Assembly: GCF_027111355.2 (NCBI RefSeq)
Contig: NZ_CP114291.2
Coordinates: forward strand, 1,984,001-2,048,000
Length of the DNA: 64,000 nucleotides
Source: Flavobacterium eburneipallidum
GTDB lineage: Bacteria; Bacteroidota; Bacteroidia; Flavobacteriales; Flavobacteriaceae
Direction of reading: 5' to 3'
Position 1 is the first letter of the stretch. Each line of letters starts with the position of its first letter. The position numbers were made by a program, and so were the translations under genes. The notes beneath the pieces were generated by a model. The model did not search any database, had not been told where the DNA came from, and saw only the letters and a program-made list of their open reading frames with translations. This document shows positions 1-8,318 of the stretch, piece after piece.

Positions 1-85
1 AATGTCTCACGCTCATCCAACATTTGCAGAAGCTATAAAAGAAGCAGCTTTAGCAGCTACAGATAATAGAGCATTACACGTTTAG
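1..85 (+). CDS. Dihydrolipoyl dehydrogenase, C-terminal end (partial)
   Basis: Only the last 27 codons lie in the window; the start is before base 1. The visible tail contains HAHPTFAEAIKEAAL, the conserved C-terminal segment of dihydrolipoyl dehydrogenase (E3), whose His-Pro-x-x-x-E motif supplies the acid/base pair that acts on the partner subunit's active site. E3 re-oxidises dihydrolipoamide in the pyruvate and 2-oxoglutarate dehydrogenase complexes. A second, complete E3 gene lies at 39215-40603 with HPHPTMSEA at the same place, so this genome has at least two. Which complex this copy serves cannot be read from the fragment. Confidence 0.85.
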   Translation, partial: MSHAHPTFAEAIKEAALAATDNRALHV

Positions 86-108
86 TATTGTAGAAAAATT
101 ATTTCAAA

Positions 109-141
109 AAACCCGTTCGCTAGAGCGGGTTTTATTTTTTT
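109..141 (+). terminator. Rho-independent terminator of the lpd-type gene
   Basis: A 10-bp stem (109-118 with 123-132, one G-U pair) closes a GCTA loop and is followed by a run rich in T (133-141). It lies 23 bases after the stop codon of the upstream dihydrolipoyl dehydrogenase. Confidence 0.85.
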
Positions 142-293
142 GGCAATGTTGCAAAACGCTTTATATGAATTCTGCTAATGAAAGTATAACTATAACTCTG
201 GAAAATAATTCAGTTGTTAGAAATAGCAAAACTTTGATATATAGTCATTTATATTAGAAGTATAGGCAGTATTTCCAATTTCTTGAATAGTAA

Positions 294-761
294 TCAAATC
301 CGAGTTTTTGGATGATGCCTGACCGTAAAATTCACAGAATTGGCAATAAAACACAATTGATTCGCTTCAGTATGTAGTTCATTGGCTTTGGTTAATTGTG
401 ATTCGTCGGTAATGGTTACAATAGGATTTAAGTTTACTTCAATAAAACGTCCTGAACCATCAGCATTTACTACCATAATTCCTGTGGCATTATCAACATA
501 ATCGGTCACTACAATTCCAGCTTTGACACAAACGTGCAAATACGACATCATGTGACAAGAAGATAGCGAAGCTAATAGTAAATCTTCGGGATTATGCACC
601 GTTTTGTCTCCATGAAACGTTGGATCGGCAGAGCCTAACAAAGTCGTTTTTCCTTCAATTATAATTTCATGGTTTCGGTCATAGGCTCGGTAACCAGAAG
701 TTCCAGTTCCTTTATTTCCAGTCCATTTTAAAGTCAGTTTGTAGTTGTGATTGGGGAGCAT
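294..761 (-). CDS. OsmC family peroxiredoxin-like protein
   Basis: The 155-residue product matches the OsmC/Ohr superfamily, small cytosolic thiol peroxidases that reduce organic hydroperoxides. The family signature is seen in NPEDLLLASLSSCH (residues 57-70), with the peroxidatic-type Cys69, and in the second conserved Cys137 (ANQLCFIAN) near the C-terminus. Length is normal for the family. It stands alone, with Bcp (1003-1455) as next gene on the same strand 241 bases away, so this stretch holds two thiol peroxidases. The precise substrate cannot be told from sequence. Confidence 0.85.
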   Translation of the reverse strand: MLPNHNYKLTLKWTGNKGTGTSGYRAYDRNHEIIIEGKTTLLGSADPTFHGDKTVHNPEDLLLASLSSCHMMSYLHVCVKAGIVVTDYVDNATGIMVVNADGSGRFIEVNLNPIVTITDESQLTKANELHTEANQLCFIANSVNFTVRHHPKTRI

Positions 762-915
762 TTGCGGTCGATTTTTAATAAGTATTCCTTTTAGGCTTTA
801 AACTTACTATGATTTACTAATTTGTTTTTTGCGTCAGTTCGTTTTATTTAAAAATGCAATAGCTTTTAAAAAAAAATGTATCGATAACAGTTATTTGAAA
901 AGGCTTCTCGATACA

Positions 916-953
916 ATTTTTAATAGTAAAGCTGTCGCAATACTATTAAAAAT
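916..953. repeat. Intergenic hairpin between bcp and osmC genes
   Basis: A perfect 13-bp inverted repeat (ATTTTTAATAGTA at 916-928 and its complement at 941-953) encloses a 12-base loop, with further partial pairing outside. No T tract follows in either direction, so it is a poor terminator. It is the only structure seen in the 241-base gap. Confidence 0.5.
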
Positions 954-1002
954 CACTCGAAGAGACGTTTTTTAGCGCAGTAAAATCAAAATAAAAAGGA
1001 TG

Positions 1003-1455
1003 TTATTTTAAAATCTGGGCAGCATGGGCTTTGGTTTTTACATCGGAAATTACTTCGTCGATGATGCCGTTTTCATCAATGACAAAAGTAATTCTGTTAA
1101 TTCCATCATATTCTCTTCCCATAAACTTTTTAGGACCCCAAACTTCAAAGGCTTCAATAACCGATTTTTCTTCGTCTGCCAATAATGGAAACGGAAAGTT
1201 ATATTTTTCTTTGAACTTGGCTTGTGCTTTTGCAGGATCAGCACTAACGCCTAACAAGGCATAATTATTGGCTTGAAAACGTTCAAAATTATCTCTTAAA
1301 TCACACGCTTCGGCTGTACAACCTGGCGTACTTGCTTTTGGATAAAAGAAAACGACTAATTTTTTGCCTTTATAATCTTCTAATTGATGTGGTTTTCCGT
1401 CTTGATCTACCCCAAAAAAATCTGGAGCTTTGTCGCCTTTTTGTAATGTTGTCAT
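1003..1455 (-). CDS. bcp: Thioredoxin-dependent thiol peroxidase (Bcp/PrxQ)
   Basis: The 150-residue protein is an atypical two-Cys peroxiredoxin of the Bcp/PrxQ group, which reduces hydrogen peroxide and alkyl hydroperoxides with electrons from thioredoxin. FFYPKASTPGCTAEAC (residues 36-51) holds the peroxidatic Cys46 and the resolving Cys51 five residues later, the PrxQ arrangement. The thioredoxin fold spans the whole chain and the length is standard. The protein is expected in the cytoplasm. Confidence 0.95.
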   Translation of the reverse strand: MTTLQKGDKAPDFFGVDQDGKPHQLEDYKGKKLVVFFYPKASTPGCTAEACDLRDNFERFQANNYALLGVSADPAKAQAKFKEKYNFPFPLLADEEKSVIEAFEVWGPKKFMGREYDGINRITFVIDENGIIDEVISDVKTKAHAAQILK

Positions 1456-1561
1456 ATTTTTATTTTAGAATTTAGATTACAGATTTTAGAATAAAGAGCA
1501 AAGAAGAAAGATTATACTAGTTTACATCCTTGTATTACTTGAATATAATTAATTATTAAAA

Positions 1562-1688
1562 TTTAAACCACATAAATTTTTTTAAATATAAAGACACTTT
1601 GTTTATCCTAGATTTTATAGCTATGTGTAAATAAAATATCTATGGGAATCCTTAAAATTATATCATTCAATAATCTATGTGGTTAAAA
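1562..1688. repeat. Dispersed repeat bounded by ACCACATA / TATGTGGT arms
   Basis: The element starts with TTTAAACCACATA (1562-1574) and ends with TATGTGGTTAAA (1676-1687), giving inverted ends around AT-rich DNA. A second copy with the same ends lies at 54072-54222. It fills much of the 334-base gap before the endonuclease III gene; no ORF is visible in it. Confidence 0.6.
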
Positions 1689-1789
1689 ATTAGTAATCAA
1701 AATCAATTTATTATTTTTATTGCAATTGATTTTTGATATTGCCATTGCTATTGAAATTCCTTTTCTTTACCATTCAAAAATAAACTAAA

Positions 1790-2449
1790 ATGACCAAACA
1801 AGAACGGGTAACATTTGTTATAAATACGTTAAAAGAATTGTATCCCGAGATTCCAATTCCTTTGGATCACAAAGATCCTTATACTTTGTTGATAGCGGTT
1901 TTGCTTTCGGCTCAATGCACAGATGTTCGGGTCAATCAGATTACGCCTTTGCTTTTTGCCAAAGCCGATAATCCGTATGATATGGTCAAAATGTCTATCG
2001 AAGAAATTAAGGAAATCATTCGCCCTTGTGGTTTATCGCCAATGAAATCAAAAGGAATTCATGGTTTATCACAAATTTTGATTGACAAACACGGTGGGAA
2101 AGTGCCTCAAAGTTTTGAATATTTAGAAGAATTGCCAGCCGTTGGGCATAAAACAGCAAGTGTTGTGATGTCGCAAGCCTTTGGAGTTCCTGCTTTTCCT
2201 GTTGATACACACATTCACCGATTGATGTACCGATGGAATTTATCCAATGGAAAAAATGTTGTGCAAACCGAAAAAGATGCCAAACGCATTTTTCCTGAAG
2301 AAACCTGGAACGATTTGCACCTGCAAATGATTTGGTACGGAAGAGAATATTCGCCAGCTAGAGGTTGGGATTTAGAGAAAGACATCATCACCCGAACGGT
2401 TGGAAAAAAATCAGTTTTGGACGAATACCATAAAAAAACGTCCCGATAA
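1790..2449 (+). CDS. nth: Endonuclease III (DNA glycosylase/AP lyase), without Fe-S cluster
   Basis: The 219-residue enzyme belongs to the HhH-GPD superfamily and removes oxidised pyrimidines in base excision repair, then cleaves the abasic site. LLSAQCTDVRVN (39-49), the helix-hairpin-helix LPAVGHKTASVV with catalytic Lys121, and VDTHIHR with Asp139 are all present. Unlike the E. coli enzyme, the C-terminal part (about residues 180-219) contains no cysteine, so the usual four-Cys [4Fe-4S] loop is missing although the gene is otherwise full length. The C-terminal codons lie inside a terminator hairpin that serves the opposite strand. Identity is secure; loss of the cluster is read directly from the sequence. 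Confidence 0.95.
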   Translation: MTKQERVTFVINTLKELYPEIPIPLDHKDPYTLLIAVLLSAQCTDVRVNQITPLLFAKADNPYDMVKMSIEEIKEIIRPCGLSPMKSKGIHGLSQILIDKHGGKVPQSFEYLEELPAVGHKTASVVMSQAFGVPAFPVDTHIHRLMYRWNLSNGKNVVQTEKDAKRIFPEETWNDLHLQMIWYGREYSPARGWDLEKDIITRTVGKKSVLDEYHKKTSR

Positions 2450-2462
2450 TTTCGGGACGTTT
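2432..2462 (-). terminator. Terminator overlapping the nth stop codon, acting on the minus strand
   Basis: An 11-bp perfect stem (2436-2446 with 2452-2462) encloses a 5-base loop that contains the nth TAA. The A run at 2432-2438 becomes a T tract only on the minus strand, so the hairpin terminates the sigma factor/small ORF transcript. The left arm also encodes the last codons of nth. Confidence 0.8.
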
Positions 2463-2464
2463 CC

Positions 2465-2608
2465 TCAATTAGCTATAATTTCGAAACTTTCATTGTTTAC
2501 TTTAATCACGTTCAACGCTTTGGAGTAATTCAATAAAAAAGAAATAGTTTCTTTTTTGGGTTTCATTGAATTGATAGCTACAGTTTTTTTAGAGTAAATT
2601 TTTGCCAT
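2465..2608 (-). CDS. Small conserved-type protein downstream of sigma factor (47 aa)
   Basis: A 47-residue basic protein starting MAKIYSKKTVAINSMK. The reading frame extends 19 codons further upstream, but the ATG at 2608 begins a protein-like sequence, whereas the extension is Cys/Lys-rich and overlaps the end of the sigma factor gene. It follows the sigma factor on the same strand with a 53-base spacer and ends three bases before its own terminator, so the two are probably co-transcribed. From memory, similar short ORFs sit beside this sigma factor in other Flavobacterium; the function is unknown and no domain is recognised. Confidence 0.6.
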   Translation of the reverse strand: MAKIYSKKTVAINSMKPKKETISFLLNYSKALNVIKVNNESFEIIAN

Positions 2609-2661
2609 ACAGTAATAAAATTTTTGTTTTTTATTACAACGCAAGAGTTTACAATTTAGTA

Positions 2662-3246
2662 TCAATTCGTTAAAATAATTTGATGTTTATCAATCACTTT
2701 TCTCATATTCATCAAAGCATATCGCATTCTTCCCAAAGCGGTGTTGATGCTAACCCCTGTTATTTCTGATATTTCTTTGAAACTCATATCTTGATACATT
2801 CGCATGACCAATACTTCTTTTTGGTCGGCAGGAAGTTCTTCAATTAATTTTTTCAAATCTACTTCCACTTGATCTTGAATGATTTTGTTTTCGACTGTCA
2901 AAGAATCATCAGACATAATCGAGAAAATAGAAAACTCTTCTGTTTCTCTGAACATTGGCATTTTTTTGTTTCTTCGGAAATGATCGATAATCAAGTTATG
3001 AGCAATTCGCATCACCCAAGGTAAAAATTTACCTTCTTCGTTATAGGAATTGGATTTTAAAGTTCGTATAACTTTAATAAATGTGTCTTGAAATATATCA
3101 TCCGAAATATCTCTATCAGCAATCTTTGAATAAATGAATCCAAAAATTTTCGATTGATGTCTATTGATTAATATTGTTAAAGCGTTTTCATCGCCATCAA
3201 TATATTTCTTTACCAATAAAGCGTCTGGAAGTTGAATACTAGCCAT
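2662..3246 (-). CDS. RNA polymerase sigma-70 family (ECF) sigma factor
   Basis: A 194-residue sigma factor with region 2 (about 25-95: NRHQSKIFGFIYS, DDIFQDTFIKVIR, and the -10 reading FLPWVMRIAHNLIIDHFRR) and region 4 (about 135-190: LPADQKEVLVMRMYQDMSFKEISEITGV, a helix-turn-helix). Regions 1 and 3 are absent, as in ECF factors. No anti-sigma factor lies next to it; the neighbour downstream is a 47-residue basic protein. A 10-bp inverted repeat separated by 29 bases lies just upstream (3252-3300) and could be an operator. The target promoters are unknown. Confidence 0.9.
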   Translation of the reverse strand: MASIQLPDALLVKKYIDGDENALTILINRHQSKIFGFIYSKIADRDISDDIFQDTFIKVIRTLKSNSYNEEGKFLPWVMRIAHNLIIDHFRRNKKMPMFRETEEFSIFSIMSDDSLTVENKIIQDQVEVDLKKLIEELPADQKEVLVMRMYQDMSFKEISEITGVSINTALGRMRYALMNMRKVIDKHQIILTN

Positions 3247-3251
3247 AGTTA

Positions 3252-3300
3252 TACTTTTTAGTTTTCTTAATGAAATTGGAACAATTGTCTCTAAAAAGTA
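3252..3300 (-). promoter_or_regulatory. Operator-like inverted repeat upstream of the sigma factor gene
   Basis: TACTTTTTAG (3252-3261) and its exact complement CTAAAAAGTA (3291-3300) flank 29 bases directly upstream of the sigma factor start at 3246. The spacing would suit a dimeric regulator or a stem in the leader. No -7 box is evident beside it, so the role is inferred only from position. Confidence 0.35.
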
Positions 3301-3528
3301 GTTTTATACTATACGCTGTTTTTTTTGTAGTTAATTATATGTCAAATTTAACTAATAATTATCTTAAATAACAAACGAAACCAGAAAAATTAACATCTTG
3401 CAGTCAAATAAATAGAAACGACCGATACTTTCGAGCCAATTCAGCCGTTATAATTGGTTCGAAATGGTGGATTTTAAATGGATTTAAAAAGTTAAAAAAT
3501 CAAGTTCCGAATTCAAAATTTGAACTTC

Positions 3529-3729
3529 ATTCGATACCTAGGGCATTCACTTTTAAAAACGAAGAAATTCTAAATAAAAAAACACTGCAGTTTCGCTGAT
3601 TTTCCCAACATAAATTAGAGAAAATTAACGCTAATTTTTGAATTAGTGCAATGAAACTAGTTCTGATTTATTTTAAAATCAGCGAAACTGCGGTAATTTT
3701 TTTAGAAACGAATGCCTTGATTCGATACC
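3529..3729 (-). mobile_element. MITE-like element, copy 1, with 10-bp target duplication
   Basis: A roughly 181-bp non-coding element (3539-3719) has ends AGGGCATTC... and ...GAATGCCTT (imperfect terminal inverted repeats) and long internal arms around the words TCGCTGATTTT / AAAATCAGCGA. It is flanked by the 10-bp direct repeat ATTCGATACC (3529-3538 and 3720-3729), a target-site duplication. The second copy at 16909-17103 is in the opposite orientation and aligns along its full length. It encodes no protein, so any movement would need a transposase from elsewhere. Confidence 0.75.
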
Positions 3730-3750
3730 AATTCTCATTTTAAAATTGAT

Positions 3751-3758
3751 TACTTTTG
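3751..3758 (+). promoter_or_regulatory. uvrA -7 box
   Basis: TACTTTTG matches the Bacteroidetes -7 consensus TAnnTTTG and lies 18 bases before the uvrA ATG, implying a very short leader. No good -33 TTG at the standard distance is seen. Confidence 0.5.
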
Positions 3759-3776
3759 TGGAAATTCGATTTTCCC

Positions 3777-6563
3777 ATGCCAATTGACCTTTCTACACTC
3801 GATCCAAAAAAGAATATCATCATAAAAGGAGCTCAAGTTCACAACTTAAAAAATTTGGACGTGGCTATTCCTAGAAACAAATTAGTAGTAATTACAGGAC
3901 TTTCGGGTTCTGGAAAATCCAGTTTGGCTTTCGATACTTTGTATGCCGAAGGACAACGGCGTTATGTGGAAAGTTTGTCATCTTATGCTCGTCAGTTTTT
4001 AGGAAGACTGGATAAACCAAAAGTGGAATACATCAAGGGAATTGCGCCTGCGATTGCGATTGAGCAAAAAGTAAATACGACCAATGCTCGTTCTACCGTT
4101 GGGACTTCGACCGAGATTTACGATTATATGAAATTGTTGTATGCCAGAATTGGAAGAACTTTTTCGCCAATTTCGGGACAAGAAGTCAAAAAAAACACCG
4201 TTTCGGATGTTATTAAGGATGTAAAAGACTTTGGAGCTGACAGCAAATGGTTGCTTCTTGCTCCGATTCATTTGGAAGAGGGAAGAGCTTTGGAAGACAA
4301 ATTGAAAGCGTTATTAAATCAAGGTTTTTCAAGAATATTGGTCAATAATGAAACTGTTCGTCTGGACGGAATTGAAGCTCATACTTTAGATAATAAAGAT
4401 ATTCTTCTAATCATCGACCGAATCGTGGTCAAAGACGAGGAAGAATTCTACAACCGTCTTGCCGATGCTGTGCAAACTGCCTTTTATGAAGGAAAAGGAA
4501 TTTGTCATTTGCAGGAATTAAATACTAATAAACGCTTTTCGTACAGTAATAATTTCGAATTGGATGGTATTAGTTTCCTGGAACCAAATGTTCATTTGTT
4601 TAGTTTCAATAATCCGTATGGTGCTTGTCCTGTTTGTGAAGGCTACGGAAACATCATCGGAATTGACGAAGAATTAGTGGTTCCAAATACGGCCTTATCT
4701 GTTTTTGAAAATGCTATTTACCCTTGGCGTGGCGAAAGTATGAGCTGGTTTCGGGACGAATTGGTCAATCACGCTTATAAATTTGATTTCCCGATTCACA
4801 AGCCTTTTTTCGAACTTTCAGAGCAACAGAAAGATTTGGTTTGGACAGGAAACAGTTATTTTCAGGGTTTGAATGCTTTCTTCAAGGAATTAGAAGATAA
4901 AAATTATAAAATACAAAATAGAGTCATGCTTTCGCGTTATCGTGGCAAAACCAAATGTAATTCCTGTAAAGGAAAACGATTGAGAATCGAAGCTTCTTAT
5001 GTGAAAATCAATTCTAAAACCGTTTCGGATTTGGTTGATTTGCCGATTAAACATTTGGTTACTTTTTTCAAAAACATCGATTTGGATGTATATGAACAAC
5101 AAATTGCGAAACGATTATTATTGGAAATCAATAATCGTTTATCCTTTCTGACCGAAGTTGGTTTGGATTATTTGACACTCAATAGAAATTCAGCAACCCT
5201 TTCGGGTGGAGAATCACAACGTATCAATTTGGCAACTTCACTTGGAAGCAGTTTGGTGGGTTCTATGTATATTTTGGACGAACCAAGCATTGGCTTGCAT
5301 CCAAAAGACACCGAACGTTTAATCAAAGTTTTGTTGTCTTTGCGTGATTTAGGCAACACCGTTATTGTGGTAGAGCACGACGAAGATATTATGAAAGCCG
5401 CCGATATGATTATTGATATTGGTCCAGAAGCAGGAACTTTTGGTGGCGAATTGGTCGCTCAAGGAACTTTCAAAGAAATTCTGAAATCTACTTCATTAAC
5501 AGCAAAATACCTCAACGGAGAACTAGAAATTAAAACACCTCGCATTCGCAGAAAATGGAGCAATTACATTGAAATTCTGGGCGCGAGAGAGAATAATTTA
5601 CAAAATATAGACGTCAAATTTCCTTTGGAATGCCTGACCGTGATTACCGGAGTTTCAGGAAGTGGTAAAAGTACTTTGGTCAAAAAAATCTTGTTTCCAG
5701 CTATGCAGAAAAAACTGGATGGCGTTGGCGAAAAAGCAGGGCAGTTTACCGAAATGCGGGGCTATTATCACAAAATTCAGCATATCGAATATGTTGATCA
5801 AAACCCAATTGGAAGAAGTTCCCGTTCGAATCCTGTGACTTATATCAAAGCCTATGACGATATTCGGGATTTGTTTGCCAAAGAAAAACTATCGAAAATC
5901 AGAGGCTATCAAGCCAAACATTTCTCATTCAATGTCGATGGCGGAAGATGTGAAACCTGTAAAGGCGAAGGAACCATAAACGTGGAAATGGTTTTTATGG
6001 CGGATGTGCAATTGCATTGCGAAACCTGCAACGGCAAACGATTCAAAAAAGAAGTTCTGGAAGTTGCTTTTGACGGCAAGAATATTCACGACATTCTGAC
6101 GATGACTGTTGATGATTCTATTTCGTTTTTTACTGCCAATAAACAAACTAAAATCATTCAAAAATTGCAACCGCTTCAAGATGTTGGTTTGGGGTATGTG
6201 CAATTAGGACAATCGTCTTCTACGCTTTCTGGTGGCGAGGCACAACGTATCAAACTGGCTTCGTTTCTAGTCAAAGGTGCTACGAAAGAAAAAGCACTTT
6301 TTGTTTTTGACGAACCTACAACAGGATTGCATTTTCACGATATTAAAAAACTATTGGCATCGTTTGACGCTTTGATTGATAAAGGGCATTCCATATTGGT
6401 TATTGAACACAATCTCGACCTGATAAAATGTGCCGACTGGATTATTGATTTAGGTCCAGAAGGTGGCGAAAATGGCGGACAATTACTCGCCGAAGGAACT
6501 CCAGAAGAAATCGTGAAAATGAAAAAATCGGTTACGGCAAAGTATTTGAAAGAGAAGTTGTAA
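3777..6563 (+). CDS. uvrA: Excinuclease ABC subunit A
   Basis: The 928-residue protein is the damage-recognition ATPase of nucleotide excision repair. It has two ABC ATPase modules: Walker [10 protein letters not shown] near the N-terminus with signature [12 protein letters not shown] and Walker [11 protein letters not shown], and a second set [32 protein letters not shown]. Zinc modules are visible as [16 protein letters not shown] and the paired CETCKGEG / CETCNGKR. Length agrees with the family. The frame is open from a TTG at 3756, but the ATG at 3777 fits the -7 box and the conserved start. Bacteroidetes often have two uvrA genes; this one stands as a single-gene unit with its own terminator. 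Confidence 0.97.
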   Translation: MPIDLSTLDPKKNIIIKGAQVHNLKNLDVAIPRNKLVVITGLSGSGKSSLAFDTLYAEGQRRYVESLSSYARQFLGRLDKPKVEYIKGIAPAIAIEQKVNTTNARSTVGTSTEIYDYMKLLYARIGRTFSPISGQEVKKNTVSDVIKDVKDFGADSKWLLLAPIHLEEGRALEDKLKALLNQGFSRILVNNETVRLDGIEAHTLDNKDILLIIDRIVVKDEEEFYNRLADAVQTAFYEGKGICHLQELNTNKRFSYSNNFELDGISFLEPNVHLFSFNNPYGACPVCEGYGNIIGIDEELVVPNTALSVFENAIYPWRGESMSWFRDELVNHAYKFDFPIHKPFFELSEQQKDLVWTGNSYFQGLNAFFKELEDKNYKIQNRVMLSRYRGKTKCNSCKGKRLRIEASYVKINSKTVSDLVDLPIKHLVTFFKNIDLDVYEQQIAKRLLLEINNRLSFLTEVGLDYLTLNRNSATLSGGESQRINLATSLGSSLVGSMYILDEPSIGLHPKDTERLIKVLLSLRDLGNTVIVVEHDEDIMKAADMIIDIGPEAGTFGGELVAQGTFKEILKSTSLTAKYLNGELEIKTPRIRRKWSNYIEILGARENNLQNIDVKFPLECLTVITGVSGSGKSTLVKKILFPAMQKKLDGVGEKAGQFTEMRGYYHKIQHIEYVDQNPIGRSSRSNPVTYIKAYDDIRDLFAKEKLSKIRGYQAKHFSFNVDGGRCETCKGEGTINVEMVFMADVQLHCETCNGKRFKKEVLEVAFDGKNIHDILTMTVDDSISFFTANKQTKIIQKLQPLQDVGLGYVQLGQSSSTLSGGEAQRIKLASFLVKGATKEKALFVFDEPTTGLHFHDIKKLLASFDALIDKGHSILVIEHNLDLIKCADWIIDLGPEGGENGGQLLAEGTPEEIVKMKKSVTAKYLKEKL

Positions 6564-6567
6564 AACA

Positions 6568-6610
6568 AAAAATCCCAAATTCCATATTTTCAACGGAATT
6601 TGGGATTTTT
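6568..6610. terminator. Bidirectional terminator between uvrA and yajC
   Basis: A perfect 16-bp stem (6568-6583 with 6595-6610) with an 11-base loop has A-rich sequence on the left and T-rich sequence on the right, so it can end both the uvrA transcript and the convergent nusB-yajC transcript. Confidence 0.9.
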
Positions 6611-6629
6611 AAATTATTGTAATTTTTAA

Positions 6630-6905
6630 CTATGCCTTTTTATTCAAAGCAGCACTCATTTCCATTGAAATAGCAGAACGCTCCATTTTTAATTTTCCAG
6701 CCATAGTTTCGATAACCACTGTTCCTTCTGAAAGTTCAGCTACTTTTCCGTGAAGTCCGCTTTTAGTGATAATTTTGTCACCAACTTTCAAAGCACTTTC
6801 AAATTCTTTTTCTTGTTTGGCTCTTTTTTGTTGTGGTTTAATCATGAAGAAATAGATCACGACAAACATTAATAAAAACGGTGCAAATTGAGTTAATTGA
6901 TCCAT
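6630..6905 (-). CDS. yajC: Preprotein translocase subunit YajC
   Basis: The 91-residue protein has one N-terminal membrane helix (about residues 5-22, FAPFLLMFVVIYFFMI) followed by KPQQKRAKQEKEFESALKVG and a small beta domain, the standard YajC layout. YajC joins SecDF at the inner membrane and assists Sec-dependent export. It follows nusB on the same strand with a 68-base spacer made mostly of a TTTTTAA word repeat. From memory, related genomes often carry a DUF1573 gene between nusB and yajC; none is present here. Confidence 0.92.
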   Translation of the reverse strand: MDQLTQFAPFLLMFVVIYFFMIKPQQKRAKQEKEFESALKVGDKIITKSGLHGKVAELSEGTVVIETMAGKLKMERSAISMEMSAALNKKA

Positions 6906-6928
6906 AATTTTAAATTCTTTTTATTATT

Positions 6929-6970
6929 TAATTTTTAATTTTTAATTTTTAATTTTTAATTTTTAATTTT
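6929..6970. repeat. Tandem TAATTTT repeat between nusB and yajC
   Basis: The 7-base word TAATTTT is repeated about six times without interruption in the spacer between the two genes. It is a simple-sequence stretch that could vary in copy number and alter yajC leader length. Confidence 0.8.
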
Positions 6971-6973
6971 TTT

Positions 6974-7918
6974 CTACATTAACCCACGACCAATTTTTTT
7001 GATTCTGTCGTTGGCTTCTAGTTCTTTGACTAAATTGTCTAAAATTCCGTTGATGAAAATACTACTTTTTGGAGTAGAATATTCTTTGGCTAATTCCAAA
7101 TATTCATTCAAAGTTACTTTAACTGGAATGGATGGAAATTTCAAGAATTCGCAAATTGCCATTTTTAGGATGATAGTGTCAATTTCGGCAATTCTTTCGC
7201 TGTCCCAGTTTGGCGTTTTATCATCGTATTCTTTAGCCAATTCCTTTTCGTTCAAAACGGTTTTTCGAAACAAATCTCTAACAAAATCTTTGTCTTCGTT
7301 GTCTTTGAAAATTTTAGGTACTCTTAAACCGCCTTCTTCCACATTTTTTATCGCTTTCAATTGCTTGATAATTTCCGTGTTTACCACAGGGATATCGTCA
7401 ATCCAGGTCAGTTTGTTGTCTTCCAGATAGTCGTATAATTTTTCATTTGGAACAATTACTTCCATAAACAAATTCACGATAAAGTCTTTGTCTTCTTCAA
7501 ATGTATTGGTGGCATTGCTCATGTAATTTTGATACAATTTACTTTGCTTAATGTCATTGAGAAGCAACAAAATGTAATCATCGTTCAATGTCCAATTGTC
7601 TATTTTACGATTTTCTAAAGCGATGCTCAACGAATTATTTTCAGCAAGTATTTGAAAAATAGCGTTTTTTATAAACTTTTCGTTGGGTTTACGCTCTTGC
7701 GGAGTAGCCAAATGTTTTTGACTGGATAGGTGCAAAAAGATAGTTTCTTTTTTGCAAATTTCTATCAAAGCGGATAGCATGATAAGGTATAAATCCTGAA
7801 TGGCATCAATGCTATAATAAAGGAATTTTTCTTCTTTTTCTAAATTATCTGAACCATTTTGATGCATCGCATAAATAGATTGCATCACCTTAACACGAAT
7901 ATGTCGTCTGTTTACCAC
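6974..7918 (-). CDS. nusB: Transcription antitermination factor NusB (enlarged Bacteroidetes form)
   Basis: The 314-residue protein is over twice the size of E. coli NusB (139 residues). The N-terminus (NRRHIRVKVMQSIYAMHQ) and the C-terminal half (about 190-310: LFRKTVLNEKE, IDTIILKMAICEFL, PVKVTLNEYLELAKEYS, FINGILDNL) carry the NusB fold; the central part is an insertion typical of this phylum. NusB binds boxA RNA with NusE (S10) in rRNA antitermination. The start is GTG at 7918, because the residues right after it are the conserved beginning; a -7 box sits 29 bases upstream. It is followed by yajC. Confidence 0.9.
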   Translation of the reverse strand: MVNRRHIRVKVMQSIYAMHQNGSDNLEKEEKFLYYSIDAIQDLYLIMLSALIEICKKETIFLHLSSQKHLATPQERKPNEKFIKNAIFQILAENNSLSIALENRKIDNWTLNDDYILLLLNDIKQSKLYQNYMSNATNTFEEDKDFIVNLFMEVIVPNEKLYDYLEDNKLTWIDDIPVVNTEIIKQLKAIKNVEEGGLRVPKIFKDNEDKDFVRDLFRKTVLNEKELAKEYDDKTPNWDSERIAEIDTIILKMAICEFLKFPSIPVKVTLNEYLELAKEYSTPKSSIFINGILDNLVKELEANDRIKKIGRGLM

Positions 7919-7946
7919 CTTGTAAGAACTTTTATTAATTAGGGTG

Positions 7947-7954
7947 CAAAAATA
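7947..7954 (-). promoter_or_regulatory. nusB -7 box
   Basis: On the minus strand this reads TATTTTTG, a full match to TAnnTTTG, 28 bases upstream of the GTG start of nusB. Confidence 0.5.
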
Positions 7955-8073
7955 AGTATTTCATTTTTTAAAAAATAATTAAACTTGAAAAATGTGACTT
8001 CCGATGAATTAAAAAAGAATGAATACGAATTAAAAGTAGATGCCTATTTTAGAAATTTAAGTTTTTGAAATTG

Positions 8074-8192
8074 CCGCAGATTCGCAGATTTTATCTTCTA
8101 AACTTTATTTTTATGATTTTAAACCCAGTTTTAAGTAAATCCTCAAAATCAATTTAAAATTGAAGTGTTTATTAAAATCTGCGAATCTGCGG
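8074..8192. repeat. Long-arm inverted repeat with the CTGCGAATCTGCGG word
   Basis: Perfect 20-bp arms (8074-8093 and 8173-8192) flank about 79 AT-rich bases. The arm words resemble the internal arms of the MITE-like element at 3539 and 16918, but the rest does not align, so it may be a relative or a degenerate copy. It occupies most of the 400-base gap between nusB and the ABC exporter gene. Confidence 0.6.
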
Positions 8193-8285
8193 TAAAACAA
8201 TAACGCATTTGACAGTATATTTTTTATCTAAATAGTTACAATAATTTTAACGTATGTAACCCTAATAAATATCTCAATTTCATCT

Positions 8286-8293
8286 TACCTTTG
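8286..8293 (+). promoter_or_regulatory. -7 box of the ABC exporter gene
   Basis: TACCTTTG matches TAnnTTTG and lies 25 bases before the ATG at 8319. No clear -33 element is visible. Confidence 0.5.
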
Positions 8294-8318
8294 GATTTCT
8301 TAAGAATCATTTATTACT

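Noticed and set aside
3756..3776. TTG start for uvrA
   Set aside because: It overlaps the -7 box and adds seven residues absent from the conserved start; the ATG at 3777 is preferred.
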